This document shows positions 36,802 through 44,553 of a stretch of 49,792 bases of DNA, in pieces. The position numbers were made by a program, and so were the translations under genes. Positions within the stretch are counted from its first letter, which is position 1, and the number at the start of each line of letters is the position of its first letter. The notes beneath the pieces were generated by a model. The model did not search any database, was not told where the DNA came from, and worked only from the letters and a program-made list of their open reading frames with translations. The DNA is from Candidatus Sulfotelmatobacter kueseliae (GTDB taxonomy: Bacteria; Acidobacteriota; Terriglobia; Terriglobales; Acidobacteriaceae): assembly GCA_900290255.1 (NCBI GenBank), contig OMOD01000128.1:1-49792 (forward strand), in the 5' to 3' direction.

Positions 36802-37307
36802 TCAAAACCTCGCAGTCGGTGATGGACTCTTGACGGTAGAATGCGCCGATCGAACCCGTCTGTGACTTCGATCACCCTGGGCTGTGGCGGAGCGAACAGC
36901 TTTCGCGCAACCCTGGCGAACTTCTCAGGTGCCAATGTAACAAGTTGATTATAAACAGGTTGGCGATCGTTTCCAGTGCGGGTCACTTTTCACCTGAAAA
37001 GCGCTGATACCCCGCCGCCAAATAAACACTTGACCTCGCACCCGCTTGCCGCTACATTAGCAATTTCCAGGTACGTCCGGGAACTTCTGGGCTTTGTCGA
37101 AATCACCGCCTGAGGAACCAGGCCCAGAAATTCAAGCATCTTCCGTATCCTGGTGTGCATCTATTCAAGGTGAGTTGGACGCCAAATCCTTTACAACCTA
37201 CTCGGAATCAGTGACTTAGGGCGGATACCGGGGATCTGGTCACCCTCCCGTGGCGTAAGGACAAAGGCGAAAGGCCACAATCATAACTTAAGGAGAAGGA
37301 AAAACAC
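36802..37307. other. 506-base region holding the promoter and long leader of the omega-like gene
   Basis: The first ~200 bases contain nothing I can name. From 37030 on they hold a strong promoter and a leader of about 240 nt with no ATG. The leader can fold: TTCTGGGC (37085-37092) pairs with GCCCAGAA (37122-37129), and GTGGC pairs with GCCAC near 37252-37278. No known riboswitch class was recognised. Confidence 0.55.
37030..37058 (+). promoter_or_regulatory. Sigma-70 promoter upstream of the omega-like gene and rho
   Basis: TTGACC (37030-37035) and TACATT (37053-37058) are separated by exactly 17 bases. Expected transcription start is near 37065, giving a long 5' leader before the ATG at 37308. 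Confidence 0.7.
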
Positions 37308-37523
37308 ATGCGCTCTGATCGTGTGTTTGACGCTTTACAAACTCTGCGGAACCGTTATATGCTTTGCCAGCTTGCCTCCAAGGCCACGCGGAAGTTCCAT
37401 CGGCCCAGTACCAGAATCCAGGAAACGATGAATGGAGTGCTGGACCGAATCGCTGGCTCACCGCGGCAAGAAGTTTTGTCGGAACCAGAGAATTTTGCTG
37501 AGGCACAACGGCGGGCTGCTTAA
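37308..37523 (+). CDS. Small RNA polymerase omega-like protein
   Basis: This is a protein of 71 residues. The stretch MRSDRVFDALQTLRNRYMLCQLASKATRKFHRP follows the omega pattern (NRY-x-L-x-x-LASKAxR), where omega binds the beta-prime subunit and helps assemble RNA polymerase. The rest (RIQETMNGVLDRIAG) is helical. Length is right for omega (about 65-90). TAAGGAGAAGG precedes the ATG, an excellent ribosome-binding site. The gene lies behind a long leader and just ahead of rho. I am moderately sure of the family; it may be a lineage-specific omega relative, not the main RpoZ. Confidence 0.6.
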   Translation: MRSDRVFDALQTLRNRYMLCQLASKATRKFHRPSTRIQETMNGVLDRIAGSPRQEVLSEPENFAEAQRRAA

Positions 37524-37532
37524 CCGCCCGCC
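37510..37532 (+). promoter_or_regulatory. GC-rich hairpin at the omega-like stop codon
   Basis: GGCGGGC (37510-37516) and GCCCGCC (37526-37532) form a perfect 7-bp stem with a 9-base loop that includes the stop codon. There is no T-run, so it is not a classical terminator. It could be a pause or attenuation point before rho, whose expression is autoregulated in other bacteria. Confidence 0.4.
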
Positions 37533-37632
37533 CTCCTGCCCGGTGTTGATTGCATCTTCCCTGCGTACCCTCCTTTGAAAATCTCCCGTAGCCACTACCG
37601 AATACGCTCTAGGGCACGGGTTCAGGTGAACC

Positions 37633-38883
37633 ATGACCATTGCTGAACTGAAAGAAAAGAACATCACCGAGCTGACCAAGATCGCAAGGACCTTGGAGCT
37701 GCCCGGTGCCAGCGGCATGCGCAAGCAGGACCTCATTTTCAAGATTCTGCAGGCGCAGAGCGAAAAAGAAGGCCACATCTTTGCCGAGGGCGTGCTGGAA
37801 ATCCTGCCCGACGGCTACGGCTTCCTGCGCTCGCCCGACTACAACTACCTGCCGGGCCCCGACGACATCTACGTGTCGCCCTCGCAAATCCGCAAATTCG
37901 ACCTCAAGACCGGCGACACCATCAGCGGCCAGGTGCGCCCGCCCCACGAAGGCGAGAAATACTTCGCTCTGGTCAAGATCGAGGCCGTCAACTTCGAATC
38001 GCCCGACGAGGCGCGCAACAAGATCCTGTTCGACAACCTGACGCCGCTGTATCCGCAGGAGCGCATCAAGCTCGAGACCACTCGGGAAAACTCCAGTGCC
38101 CGGGTCATGGACCTGCTCACGCCTTTGGGGAAGGGCCAGCGTGGCCTGATCGTTTCTCCGCCGCGCGCCGGTAAGACCATGCTGCTGCAGAACGTCGCCA
38201 ACTCCATCACAACGAATCATCCCGAAGTTGTTTTGATGGTGCTGTTGATTGACGAGCGTCCGGAAGAAGTTACCGACATGCAGCGCTCGGTGAAAGGCGA
38301 AGTGATCTCCTCGACTTTCGACGAGCCCGCTGCCCGCCACGTGCAGGTCGCGGAAATGGTGATCGAAAAGGCCAAGCGGCTGGTCGAGCACAAGCGTGAC
38401 GTCGTCATTCTGCTCGATTCCATCACGCGTCTGGCGCGCGCCTACAACACGATCGTCCCGCCCTCGGGGAAGGTGCTCTCGGGCGGCGTCGATTCCAATG
38501 CGTTGCAGCGTCCCAAGCGATTCTTCGGCTCGGCGCGGAACATCGAAGAAGGCGGCTCGCTGACCATCATCGCCACCGCGCTGATTGACACCGGTTCCCG
38601 CATGGACGACGTGATCTTCGAAGAATTCAAGGGAACGGGCAATTCGGAAATCATTCTGGAGCGCAAGCTGGTCGACAAGCGCGTCTTCCCGGCCATCGAT
38701 ATTCAGCGCTCGGGCACGCGCAAAGAAGAACTGCTGATTCCCAAGGAAGACCTGCAGCGCATCTGGGTCCTGCGGAAAGTTCTGAACCCGCTCTCGCCCG
38801 TCGAAGCCATGGAATTGTTGATCGACAAGCTGAGCAAAACCAAGGGTAACAGCGAATTCCTGGCCAACATGAGCGCGCTGTAA
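37633..38883 (+). CDS. rho: Transcription termination factor Rho
   Basis: This is a hexameric RNA helicase of 416 residues that ends transcription. It has an N-terminal helix bundle ([24 protein letters not shown]) and a cold-shock-type RNA-binding fold ([44 protein letters not shown]). The ATPase core has P-loop [12 protein letters not shown] and [17 protein letters not shown], and the secondary RNA site is near [22 protein letters not shown]. All regions match normal Rho length and order; no lineage-specific insert is visible. It sits 109 bases after the omega-like gene and probably shares its transcript. A perfect 12-bp hairpin without a T-run lies 26 bases after the stop. Confidence 0.97.
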   Translation: MTIAELKEKNITELTKIARTLELPGASGMRKQDLIFKILQAQSEKEGHIFAEGVLEILPDGYGFLRSPDYNYLPGPDDIYVSPSQIRKFDLKTGDTISGQVRPPHEGEKYFALVKIEAVNFESPDEARNKILFDNLTPLYPQERIKLETTRENSSARVMDLLTPLGKGQRGLIVSPPRAGKTMLLQNVANSITTNHPEVVLMVLLIDERPEEVTDMQRSVKGEVISSTFDEPAARHVQVAEMVIEKAKRLVEHKRDVVILLDSITRLARAYNTIVPPSGKVLSGGVDSNALQRPKRFFGSARNIEEGGSLTIIATALIDTGSRMDDVIFEEFKGTGNSEIILERKLVDKRVFPAIDIQRSGTRKEELLIPKEDLQRIWVLRKVLNPLSPVEAMELLIDKLSKTKGNSEFLANMSAL

Positions 38884-38889
38884 GGGATG

Positions 38890-38955
38890 TTTGTCATTTC
38901 GAGCGGATGCAGAATTGCCAGGCGACTGGCAATTCTGTGGAAGCGAGAACCCCCG
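38890..38955. repeat. Hairpin repeat after rho (GTCATTTCGAGCG family)
   Basis: CAGAATTGCCAG (38910-38921) and CTGGCAATTCTG (38926-38937) are a perfect 12-bp inverted repeat around GCGA. It is flanked by TTGTCATTTCGAGCGG and GGAAGCGAGAA, which resemble the repeat between cydA and cydB. No T-run follows. Confidence 0.7.
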
Positions 38956-39064
38956 CTTTTGTTCTTCTCTGGATAGCTCTTCCTTTTCCGCCCGCATTCT
39001 CTTCCGTGATTCCGCGGACGTATAATTTTCGTAGAGTGCTCGCTGGCTGTCTCGAGAGGTTCCC

Positions 39065-39421
39065 GTGCGATCCAGACTCTACGAATCCGTATTTTTCCTC
39101 TGCCTCTTTGCCATTCCCGCGCTGGCGCAGAATCCGCTGCCGCCTCCGCCACCCGTGCATCGGAGAAATGTCGGCGTAGCGCCCGCGGACGGAGACGATG
39201 CGCGGGAGCAGATCGAGCACGACATGGCGAAGAAAGCCGCCAAGGAGCGAGTTGCCTCGCTCAAAAGCGACACCGACAAGTTGCTGAAGCTTTCGGTCGA
39301 GCTGAAAGCCTATGTCGACAAGTCGAACGAAAACGTTCTCTCGCTCGCCGTGATCAAGAAGGCCGATGAAATCGAGAAGCTGGCCAAGAGCGTGAAGGAA
39401 AAGATGAAGGGGCCGAACTAG
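39065..39421 (+). CDS. Small secreted coiled-coil protein
   Basis: This is a protein of 118 residues with a signal peptide (SVFFLCLFAIPALAQ) and a proline run (PLPPPPP) just after it. The rest (EQIEHDMAKKAAKERVASL, KSDTDKLLKLSVELKAYVDK, IKKADEIEKLAKSVKEKMK) is one long amphipathic, coiled-coil-like helix. I do not recognise a family. The start is GTG; AGAGG lies a few bases ahead. It lies between rho and the convergent pyrophosphatase gene, with no obvious partner. Confidence 0.7.
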   Translation: MRSRLYESVFFLCLFAIPALAQNPLPPPPPVHRRNVGVAPADGDDAREQIEHDMAKKAAKERVASLKSDTDKLLKLSVELKAYVDKSNENVLSLAVIKKADEIEKLAKSVKEKMKGPN

Positions 39422-39431
39422 GAGAACACAC

Positions 39432-39506
39432 GTAGGGGCGGACGCATTCGTCCGCCCAGCGAAACGCACCGAGTGGCCCGGACCAATGCGTCCGGGCCTA
39501 CGTGAG
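39432..39506. repeat. GTAGGGGCGGACG palindromic repeat, copy 1
   Basis: CGTAGGGGCGGACGCATTCGTCCGCC contains the perfect hairpin GGCGGACG/CGTCCGCC. Its second half (GCGTCCGGGCCTACG, about 39488-39502) inverts the outer part. A related copy is at 42186-42260. Confidence 0.75.
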
Positions 39507-39536
39507 AGTTGCCCGAGCCCCGACCGAAACGAAATA

Positions 39537-39566
39537 AACGCCATCCGGGACTCTCCGGATGGCGTT
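39537..39566 (-). terminator. Rho-independent terminator of hppA
   Basis: AACGCCATCCGG (39537-39548) and CCGGATGGCGTT (39555-39566) form a perfect 12-bp stem around a 6-base loop. On the minus strand it is followed by TTATTTC, and it starts 22 bases past the hppA stop. Confidence 0.85.
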
Positions 39567-39587
39567 GATGTTTGCCGCCAGGCTCTG

Positions 39588-42077
39588 CTATTCCGCGCCC
39601 ACCTTGATCCGCATGCTGTAGAACGAGCGGTACACGAAGGTAAAGGACACTAGGAAGAACACGAGCGCCAGAGCGCGGGTCAGAGTCGTACCCTGGCTGC
39701 TAGCCAGCGACACCGCCAGTTCCACCGCCAGCAGCCCGAACAGGGTCGTGAACTTGATGACCGGGTTCATCGCCACCGAGGACGTGTCTTTGAAGGGATC
39801 GCCGACTGTGTCGCCGATCACCGTCGCGGCGTGGAGTTCGGTGCCCTTCTGCTTTAGTTCGACTTCGACGATCTTCTTGGCGTTGTCCCATGCTGCCCCA
39901 GCGTTGGCCATGAAAATAGCCTGATACAGTCCAAAAATCGCGATGGCAATCAGATAACCAACGAAGAAGAATGGCTCCACGAAAGCAAAGGCCAGCGTTC
40001 CGAAGAAAACGGCGATGAAGATGTTCAGCATCCCCTTCTGAGCGTACTGGGTGCAGATGGCCACTACCTTCTTGCTGTCGGCAACGGAAGCTTTTTCCAC
40101 GCCTTCCAGTTTGATGTTCCGCTTGATGAACTCAACTGCGCGGTAGGCGCCCGTGGTCACGGCCTGGGTGGAAGCGCCGGTGAACCAGTAAATCATCGCT
40201 CCGCCCGTGATCAGGCCGAGGAAGAAAGGCGCGTGCAGCAGCGAAAGCTTGTCGACGTTCGCGGTGAGCCCGTTGGTCAGCGCCATGATGATGGAGAAGA
40301 TCATGGTGGTTGCGCCCACCACGGCGGTGCCTATCAGCACCGGCTTGGCCGTCGCCTTGAACGTGTTCCCGGCGCCGTCGTTGGCTTCGAGCAGGTACTT
40401 GGCGCGATCGAAGTTGACGTCGACGTTGAAATCTTTCTTGATTTCGCCTTTAACGTTGGGGATGGTCTCGATCAGCGAAAGCTCATATACCGACTGGGCG
40501 TTGTCGGTGACCGGGCCGTACGAATCCACCGCGATCGTGACCGGTCCCATACCCAGGAATCCGAAGGCAACCAGCCCGAATGCAAATACGGCTGGCGCCA
40601 GCATGCCCGCCGCCGCAGCCAAGCCCATCGTGCTCATGGAATAGGCAAGCGCCATTAGCATCATCATCGCCAGGCCGAGGTAGTAAGCGGAGAAGTTGCC
40701 GGCCACGAATCCCGACAGAATTCCCAGCGACGCTCCGCCTTCCTGCGCCGAGGTGACCACTTCTTTTACGTGCCGCGATTCCACCGAAGTGAAAACCTTT
40801 ACCAGTTCGGGGATCAGCGCACCTGCCAGCGTGCCGCACGAGATGATTGTCGCCAGCTTCCACCACTGCGACCCGTCGCCGCCGAGATCGGGAATGATGA
40901 AGTGCGAAATCAGGTAGGTCAGCGCGATCGAGACGATGGAAGTGATCCAGACCAGCGAGGTCAGAGGCGCTTCGAAATTCATCTCGTTGGCCGAGCCGTA
41001 CTTGGCCTTGGCGATCGCGGCATTCAGGAAGTAAGAAAGAGCGCTCGATACCAGCATCATGACGCGCATGACGAAGATCCACACCAGCAACTGCACTTGG
41101 ACCGTGGGATTCTTCACGCCCAGCAGAATGAAGGTGATCAGGGCCACGCCGGTCACACCGTAAGTCTCGAAACCGTCCGCCGAAGGCCCGACCGAATCGC
41201 CGGCATTGTCGCCTGTGCAATCGGCGATGACGCCGGGGTTGCGGGCATCGTCTTCCTTGATCTTGAAGACGATCTTCATCAGGTCGGAACCGATGTCGGC
41301 AATCTTGGTGAAGATGCCGCCGGCGATACGCAGCGCCGCGGCGCCCAGCGATTCGCCGATGGCGAAACCGATGAAGCAGGGTCCGGCGTAATCGCCTGGC
41401 ACGAAGAGCAGAATGAAGAGCATGATGAGCAACTCAACGCTGATCAGCATCATGCCGATGCTCATGCCGGCTTCCAGCGGAATCTGGTAGACGGGATAGG
41501 GTTTGCCGGGCAGCGATGCGAACGCCGTCCGTGAATTGGCGAAGGTGTTGACGCGGATGCCGAACCAGGCCACGCCGTAGCTGCCCGCGATTCCCACCAG
41601 GCTGAACGCCAGAATGATGGGGAGGGTCAAAGCGACGGGCTTGCCAGGCACCGGAGAAAGCCAGCCGAAGTATGCCGCGATGATGACCGCAACAAAAGCC
41701 CAGAGCAGCAGAATGAACCTGCCTTGCGTGAACAGATAAGTCTTGCAGGTCTCGTAGATGAGCTCGGAAATCTCGCGCATGGCGCGATGCACGGGCAAGT
41801 TCTTCAAGCGCATGTAGATGGCCATGCCGAAGGCGTATCCGAACAGACAGAAGAAGATGCCGATCAGCAGCAGGTTATGCCCATTAATGGCGAAGGCGCC
41901 GTTAAGGAAGCTGACTCTAGAGAGGTCGGGCAGCTTCAGGGCAGCTTCGCCGCCGGCGGGTTCGCTGGCAGGCTGGGCAAAGGCAGCTGCGGCTCCTATG
42001 GTCAAGAGCGCGGCGGTGGCCACGATTTTCGTGGCGGTGCGGCGCAAGAAAGCCGCACTGGATAGGATAGTGCGCAT
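39588..42077 (-). CDS. hppA: Membrane-bound ion-translocating pyrophosphatase, divergent
   Basis: This is an integral membrane pump of 829 residues that couples pyrophosphate hydrolysis to H+ or Na+ transport. About 16 hydrophobic helices are visible. The active-site helix reads TKIADIGSDL, then DDARNPGVIADCTGDNAGD and SADGFETYG: the substrate-binding Asp/Asn residues are kept, but the usual GDVAGMGADLFESY is altered. The K/A selector region reads GNTFKATAKP, with Lys where K+-independent enzymes carry it. The N terminus has an extra signal-like Ala-rich segment before a linker. ATG 42077 is chosen because GGAGGAG sits five bases ahead; the longer frame adds eight residues across that ribosome-binding site. 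The pumped ion is uncertain. A strong terminator follows. Confidence 0.93.
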   Translation of the reverse strand: MRTILSSAAFLRRTATKIVATAALLTIGAAAAFAQPASEPAGGEAALKLPDLSRVSFLNGAFAINGHNLLLIGIFFCLFGYAFGMAIYMRLKNLPVHRAMREISELIYETCKTYLFTQGRFILLLWAFVAVIIAAYFGWLSPVPGKPVALTLPIILAFSLVGIAGSYGVAWFGIRVNTFANSRTAFASLPGKPYPVYQIPLEAGMSIGMMLISVELLIMLFILLFVPGDYAGPCFIGFAIGESLGAAALRIAGGIFTKIADIGSDLMKIVFKIKEDDARNPGVIADCTGDNAGDSVGPSADGFETYGVTGVALITFILLGVKNPTVQVQLLVWIFVMRVMMLVSSALSYFLNAAIAKAKYGSANEMNFEAPLTSLVWITSIVSIALTYLISHFIIPDLGGDGSQWWKLATIISCGTLAGALIPELVKVFTSVESRHVKEVVTSAQEGGASLGILSGFVAGNFSAYYLGLAMMMLMALAYSMSTMGLAAAAGMLAPAVFAFGLVAFGFLGMGPVTIAVDSYGPVTDNAQSVYELSLIETIPNVKGEIKKDFNVDVNFDRAKYLLEANDGAGNTFKATAKPVLIGTAVVGATTMIFSIIMALTNGLTANVDKLSLLHAPFFLGLITGGAMIYWFTGASTQAVTTGAYRAVEFIKRNIKLEGVEKASVADSKKVVAICTQYAQKGMLNIFIAVFFGTLAFAFVEPFFFVGYLIAIAIFGLYQAIFMANAGAAWDNAKKIVEVELKQKGTELHAATVIGDTVGDPFKDTSSVAMNPVIKFTTLFGLLAVELAVSLASSQGTTLTRALALVFFLVSFTFVYRSFYSMRIKVGAE

Positions 42078-42185
42078 AAAAACTCCTCCGAAAGATGACA
42101 TTGCAAGGGGAATTAGTAATCGGGCGTCCCAAGCGTAAAACAGGCGTTTATAACACGTTGGATAGACAGGGTCAAACGCCGGTTC

Positions 42186-42260
42186 GTGTAGGGGCGGACG
42201 CCCTCGTCCGCCCCGCGAGCGAAGCGAGCGTGGAGAGAGTCGGCGTCGAGCGAAGCGAGC
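42186..42260. repeat. GTAGGGGCGGACG palindromic repeat, copy 2
   Basis: GTAGGGGCGGACGCCCTCGTCCGCCCC holds the perfect hairpin GGGGCGGACG/CGTCCGCCCC (about 42191-42214). Two copies of CGAGCGAAGCGAGCGTG-like sequence follow as a direct repeat. It lies in the chitinase-hppA gap. Confidence 0.75.
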
Positions 42261-42270
42261 GTGAGAGAGT

Positions 42271-43425
42271 CTAGTGCCCGGTTACCGTCGCCCAGTACAT
42301 GGCGTCCAGCAGATCCTGCGAGTGGCCGTCGTAGTCGGCGTCGAGCGACCACATGAAAGTGCCTCCCAGTCCCCGCTTCCAATCGGAATACCAGACGCGG
42401 TAGTAGGTCGAGAACGCATCATCATAAGTGATGTAGCCGTCTTTTCCGTCGGTCCTGAGCATGTAGGGCACCAGCGCGATGGGATCGTACTGGGTGTACC
42501 AGCCATTCTTATTGATGCGATCCTTGACCCACGGCGCATAGTTCACGGTCAGCACCGTGTTGTCGCACTCCCCATCGGCGGTATTCGCGGCGTTGGGGCA
42601 CAACCCGAAAAGCTGGTTGATGTTGGTGTAGTGGTAGCCGTAGAACGGAGTTCCCATGTTGAGCTGCGCGGCGGGAACATGCTTCAGGAAAATGTCGGCG
42701 GTTTCCTGGTCGCTGCCACCAGGCTGACATTCGTACGGCGCCGGGTCGTTCGGGTCCCAGAAAATCGGCGCATTGAGCTGGCCGTGCGCGGTCCAGGGAC
42801 CGGCGCAGTCGTACATCATGAGGTTGAAATAGTCGAGCGAGAGCTGCATGTGCTTCAGGTCGTAGGCGTAGTCGTAGGGAGGGGCGCCCCAGGGCGGGAC
42901 GTCAATCGAGAGCGTGTAATCCGGGTTCGATTCGCGCAATGCCTTCATCAATTTCACGAAAAAGTTGCCATCCTGCGTACTCGCAGGATATTCCCAATCC
43001 ATGTCCACGCCGTCGTAGTGGTGTTCCTGCTCGAAAGCCGCGATGTTGTCAACCAGCGCCTCGACCGCGCCGCTGGTTTCGAGGCCGTTGAAGTCGCCGC
43101 CCAGCAGGAGCATGACCTTCACGCCGGCGTCGTGAGCTTTCTTGTTGAGTTCGGGCTCAAGGAATCCATCGGGCACGGAAAGGCTGCCATCCGCGTTGAA
43201 GGATACTCCGGCGTGATTGATGTGGGTCAGCTTGTGGTACGGAATCTGTTCGTGACCGTAGGGCGGGTCCTGGGTCCTGCTCCAATAGCCGTAGTCGGCC
43301 ACAATGCGTTTCGGCAGAGGCGAGGGCGAATCCTGTGCCAGGGCCGGTGTGACGGACAGGGCGTTCATCAGAATTATGAACGAGAAGAAGACGAGAGAAA
43401 TGAACCACCGGGAACGAGAACTCAT
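42271..43425 (-). CDS. Secreted GH18 chitinase-like glycoside hydrolase
   Basis: This is a protein of 384 residues with a signal peptide (WFISLVFFSFIILMNALSVTPALAQ). The GH18 TIM barrel is clear: the strand-3 motif VMLLLGGDFNG and the catalytic YDGVDMDWEYP with the proton-donor Glu, then FNLMMYDCAGPW. The final GLGGTFMWSLDADYDGHSQDLLDAM is typical of the barrel end. It should hydrolyse beta-1,4-N-acetylglucosamine links in chitin or related polymers outside the cell. There is no separate chitin-binding module. ATG 43425 begins the signal peptide and has GGAGG about nine bases ahead. hppA follows on the same strand but is probably a separate unit. Confidence 0.92.
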   Translation of the reverse strand: MSSRSRWFISLVFFSFIILMNALSVTPALAQDSPSPLPKRIVADYGYWSRTQDPPYGHEQIPYHKLTHINHAGVSFNADGSLSVPDGFLEPELNKKAHDAGVKVMLLLGGDFNGLETSGAVEALVDNIAAFEQEHHYDGVDMDWEYPASTQDGNFFVKLMKALRESNPDYTLSIDVPPWGAPPYDYAYDLKHMQLSLDYFNLMMYDCAGPWTAHGQLNAPIFWDPNDPAPYECQPGGSDQETADIFLKHVPAAQLNMGTPFYGYHYTNINQLFGLCPNAANTADGECDNTVLTVNYAPWVKDRINKNGWYTQYDPIALVPYMLRTDGKDGYITYDDAFSTYYRVWYSDWKRGLGGTFMWSLDADYDGHSQDLLDAMYWATVTGH

Positions 43426-43792
43426 GAGAGCCAACCTCCGCAAACGAGTTGTGCGGCCGGAACTCGATAGGGCGTGAAAAGCCGCCCCCAGCCTGGGGTT
43501 TGAGCATTCTACCACGGGGAGAGGTGGTGCGGAGAAAGATCAGCGAGCGCCCCGGATGAAGGCCACGCGCCGGTTGAGCAACTCATTACCGCCGGTCGCC
43601 TCTGAGCTGCCAGAAAATGCCAAGCGGAAGCTTCGGTTTTGGACTTATACTCTCACGGGGCGGTCGGAGCTGGGGCGCGTGTAAAGTTGTGTGCGGTTGA
43701 AAATGGGATCGCAACTTCGGAATGAGGTTGCTTGGGCGAAGGACATTTGTGGGGCCGTCGATTCTTCCTTGAGTCACGCTGACGGGAGGCTT
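43426..43792. other. 367-base divergent region between chitinase and Flp pilin
   Basis: No gene is supported. A TATACT element at 43646-43651 could be a -10 for the pilin gene, but no -35 is seen at the right distance. GCAAC/GTTGC near 43712-43732 can form a small hairpin in the pilin leader. No known riboswitch was recognised. Confidence 0.4.
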
Positions 43793-43957
43793 ATGACCGT
43801 GCTGCTCCGCAGACTTTGGGCAGAGGATAAAGGCCAGGACGTTGCCGAATACGCCGTGATGCTGGCCGTGATCCTGGTCATCGTCATTGGTGCCGTTCAG
43901 CTCATCGGCTCCAATGCCGACACAGTTTTCTCCAGCGTAGCCAGCTCAATTCAATAG
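43793..43957 (+). CDS. Flp-type (type IVb) pilin
   Basis: This is a pre-pilin of 54 residues. The short positive leader MTVLLRRLWAEDKG ends in Gly14, followed by QDVAEY, the G/xxxxEY prepilin-peptidase site with Glu at +5. The hydrophobic helix AVMLAVILVIVIGAVQLIG drives filament assembly and membrane anchoring. CGGGAGG precedes the ATG closely. Flp pili build Tad adhesion fibres, but no tad/cpa assembly genes are nearby, so this is an orphan pilin gene whose machinery is elsewhere. Length is normal for Flp. Confidence 0.92.
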   Translation: MTVLLRRLWAEDKGQDVAEYAVMLAVILVIVIGAVQLIGSNADTVFSSVASSIQ

Positions 43958-44019
43958 GGCAGGCTGCCCGGTTCTCATTCGACCCTCGGCCATCCGACGT
44001 GGAAAGCGTCGGGTTTGGC

Positions 44020-44060
44020 CATCCTGCCAGGTCCGTCCTGCCGTGTCCGTCCTGCCATAG
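44020..44060. repeat. Short tandem repeat TCCTGCC
   Basis: Three near-identical units of about 14-16 bases, each with (G)TCCTGCC, lie in a row after the pilin gene. Confidence 0.5.
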
Positions 44061-44113
44061 ATGATGGGCGGCAGAGACCACGGTGCCGAAAGTCAGCCGC
44101 GAAACCGGCCTTC

Positions 44114-44320
44114 TTATCCGGGATACTTGCGCGCCTGCTCGATCCAGGCGTTGATGTCTTTTTCCGAAGCGTTCCCGTTCTTCAAATGGGCGCGCATGGC
44201 GGTTTCGGACATGGATTCCGAGGTGCTTGTGATTGCGTGCTGCTCAAAATCAATGCCTACAACGATGAATGTCTCCGGCTTCGCGCCCTTGACTTTGACC
44301 ACCCTGTATTTTGTCGCCAT
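44114..44320 (-). CDS. Small hypothetical protein
   Basis: This is a protein of 68 residues that I do not recognise. It has no signal peptide or membrane segment. The N-terminal half (MATKYRVVKVKGAKPETFIVVGIDFEQHAI) looks like two beta strands; the rest is helical (MSETAMRAHLKNGNASEKDINAWIEQARKY). AAGGAGAG lies about 12 bases ahead of the ATG. It stands alone between the Flp gene and the peptidase gene. Codon use and the ribosome-binding site make it a plausible real gene. Confidence 0.6.
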   Translation of the reverse strand: MATKYRVVKVKGAKPETFIVVGIDFEQHAITSTSESMSETAMRAHLKNGNASEKDINAWIEQARKYPG

Positions 44321-44487
44321 GCTCTTTGCTTCTCTCCTTCTATCCGGGGGATTTCGCTACGCCATCTAGAGTACCCGAATCCGTAGCCGGCTGCTGAAGC
44401 GGCATATTGATAGCACCGGCGCGCGCGCGCGAATCTGCTTGAAACAGGGTCGCAACGAGATCCCCACCCTTCGCGATTTTCGAAGGG

Positions 44488-44550
44488 TGGTCACCACGGA
44501 CCCGACTAGCTCGATTTTCCTCCGTGTCTCCGTGCCTCCGTGGTGAAAAA
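44488..44550. repeat. CACCACGGA / TCCGTGGTG dispersed repeat
   Basis: GGTCACCACGGA on the left and TCCGTGTCTCCGTGCCTCCGTGGTG on the right form an imperfect hairpin with internal CTCCGTG repeats. Repeats of this style occur between genes in many bacteria. It lies directly after the prolyl oligopeptidase stop (minus strand). Confidence 0.6.
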
Positions 44551-44553
44551 CTC

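Noticed and set aside
38910..38937. Intrinsic terminator of rho
   Set aside because: The 12-bp hairpin is perfect but is followed by TGGAAGCGAG with no T-run, and it sits inside a repeat of a dispersed family.
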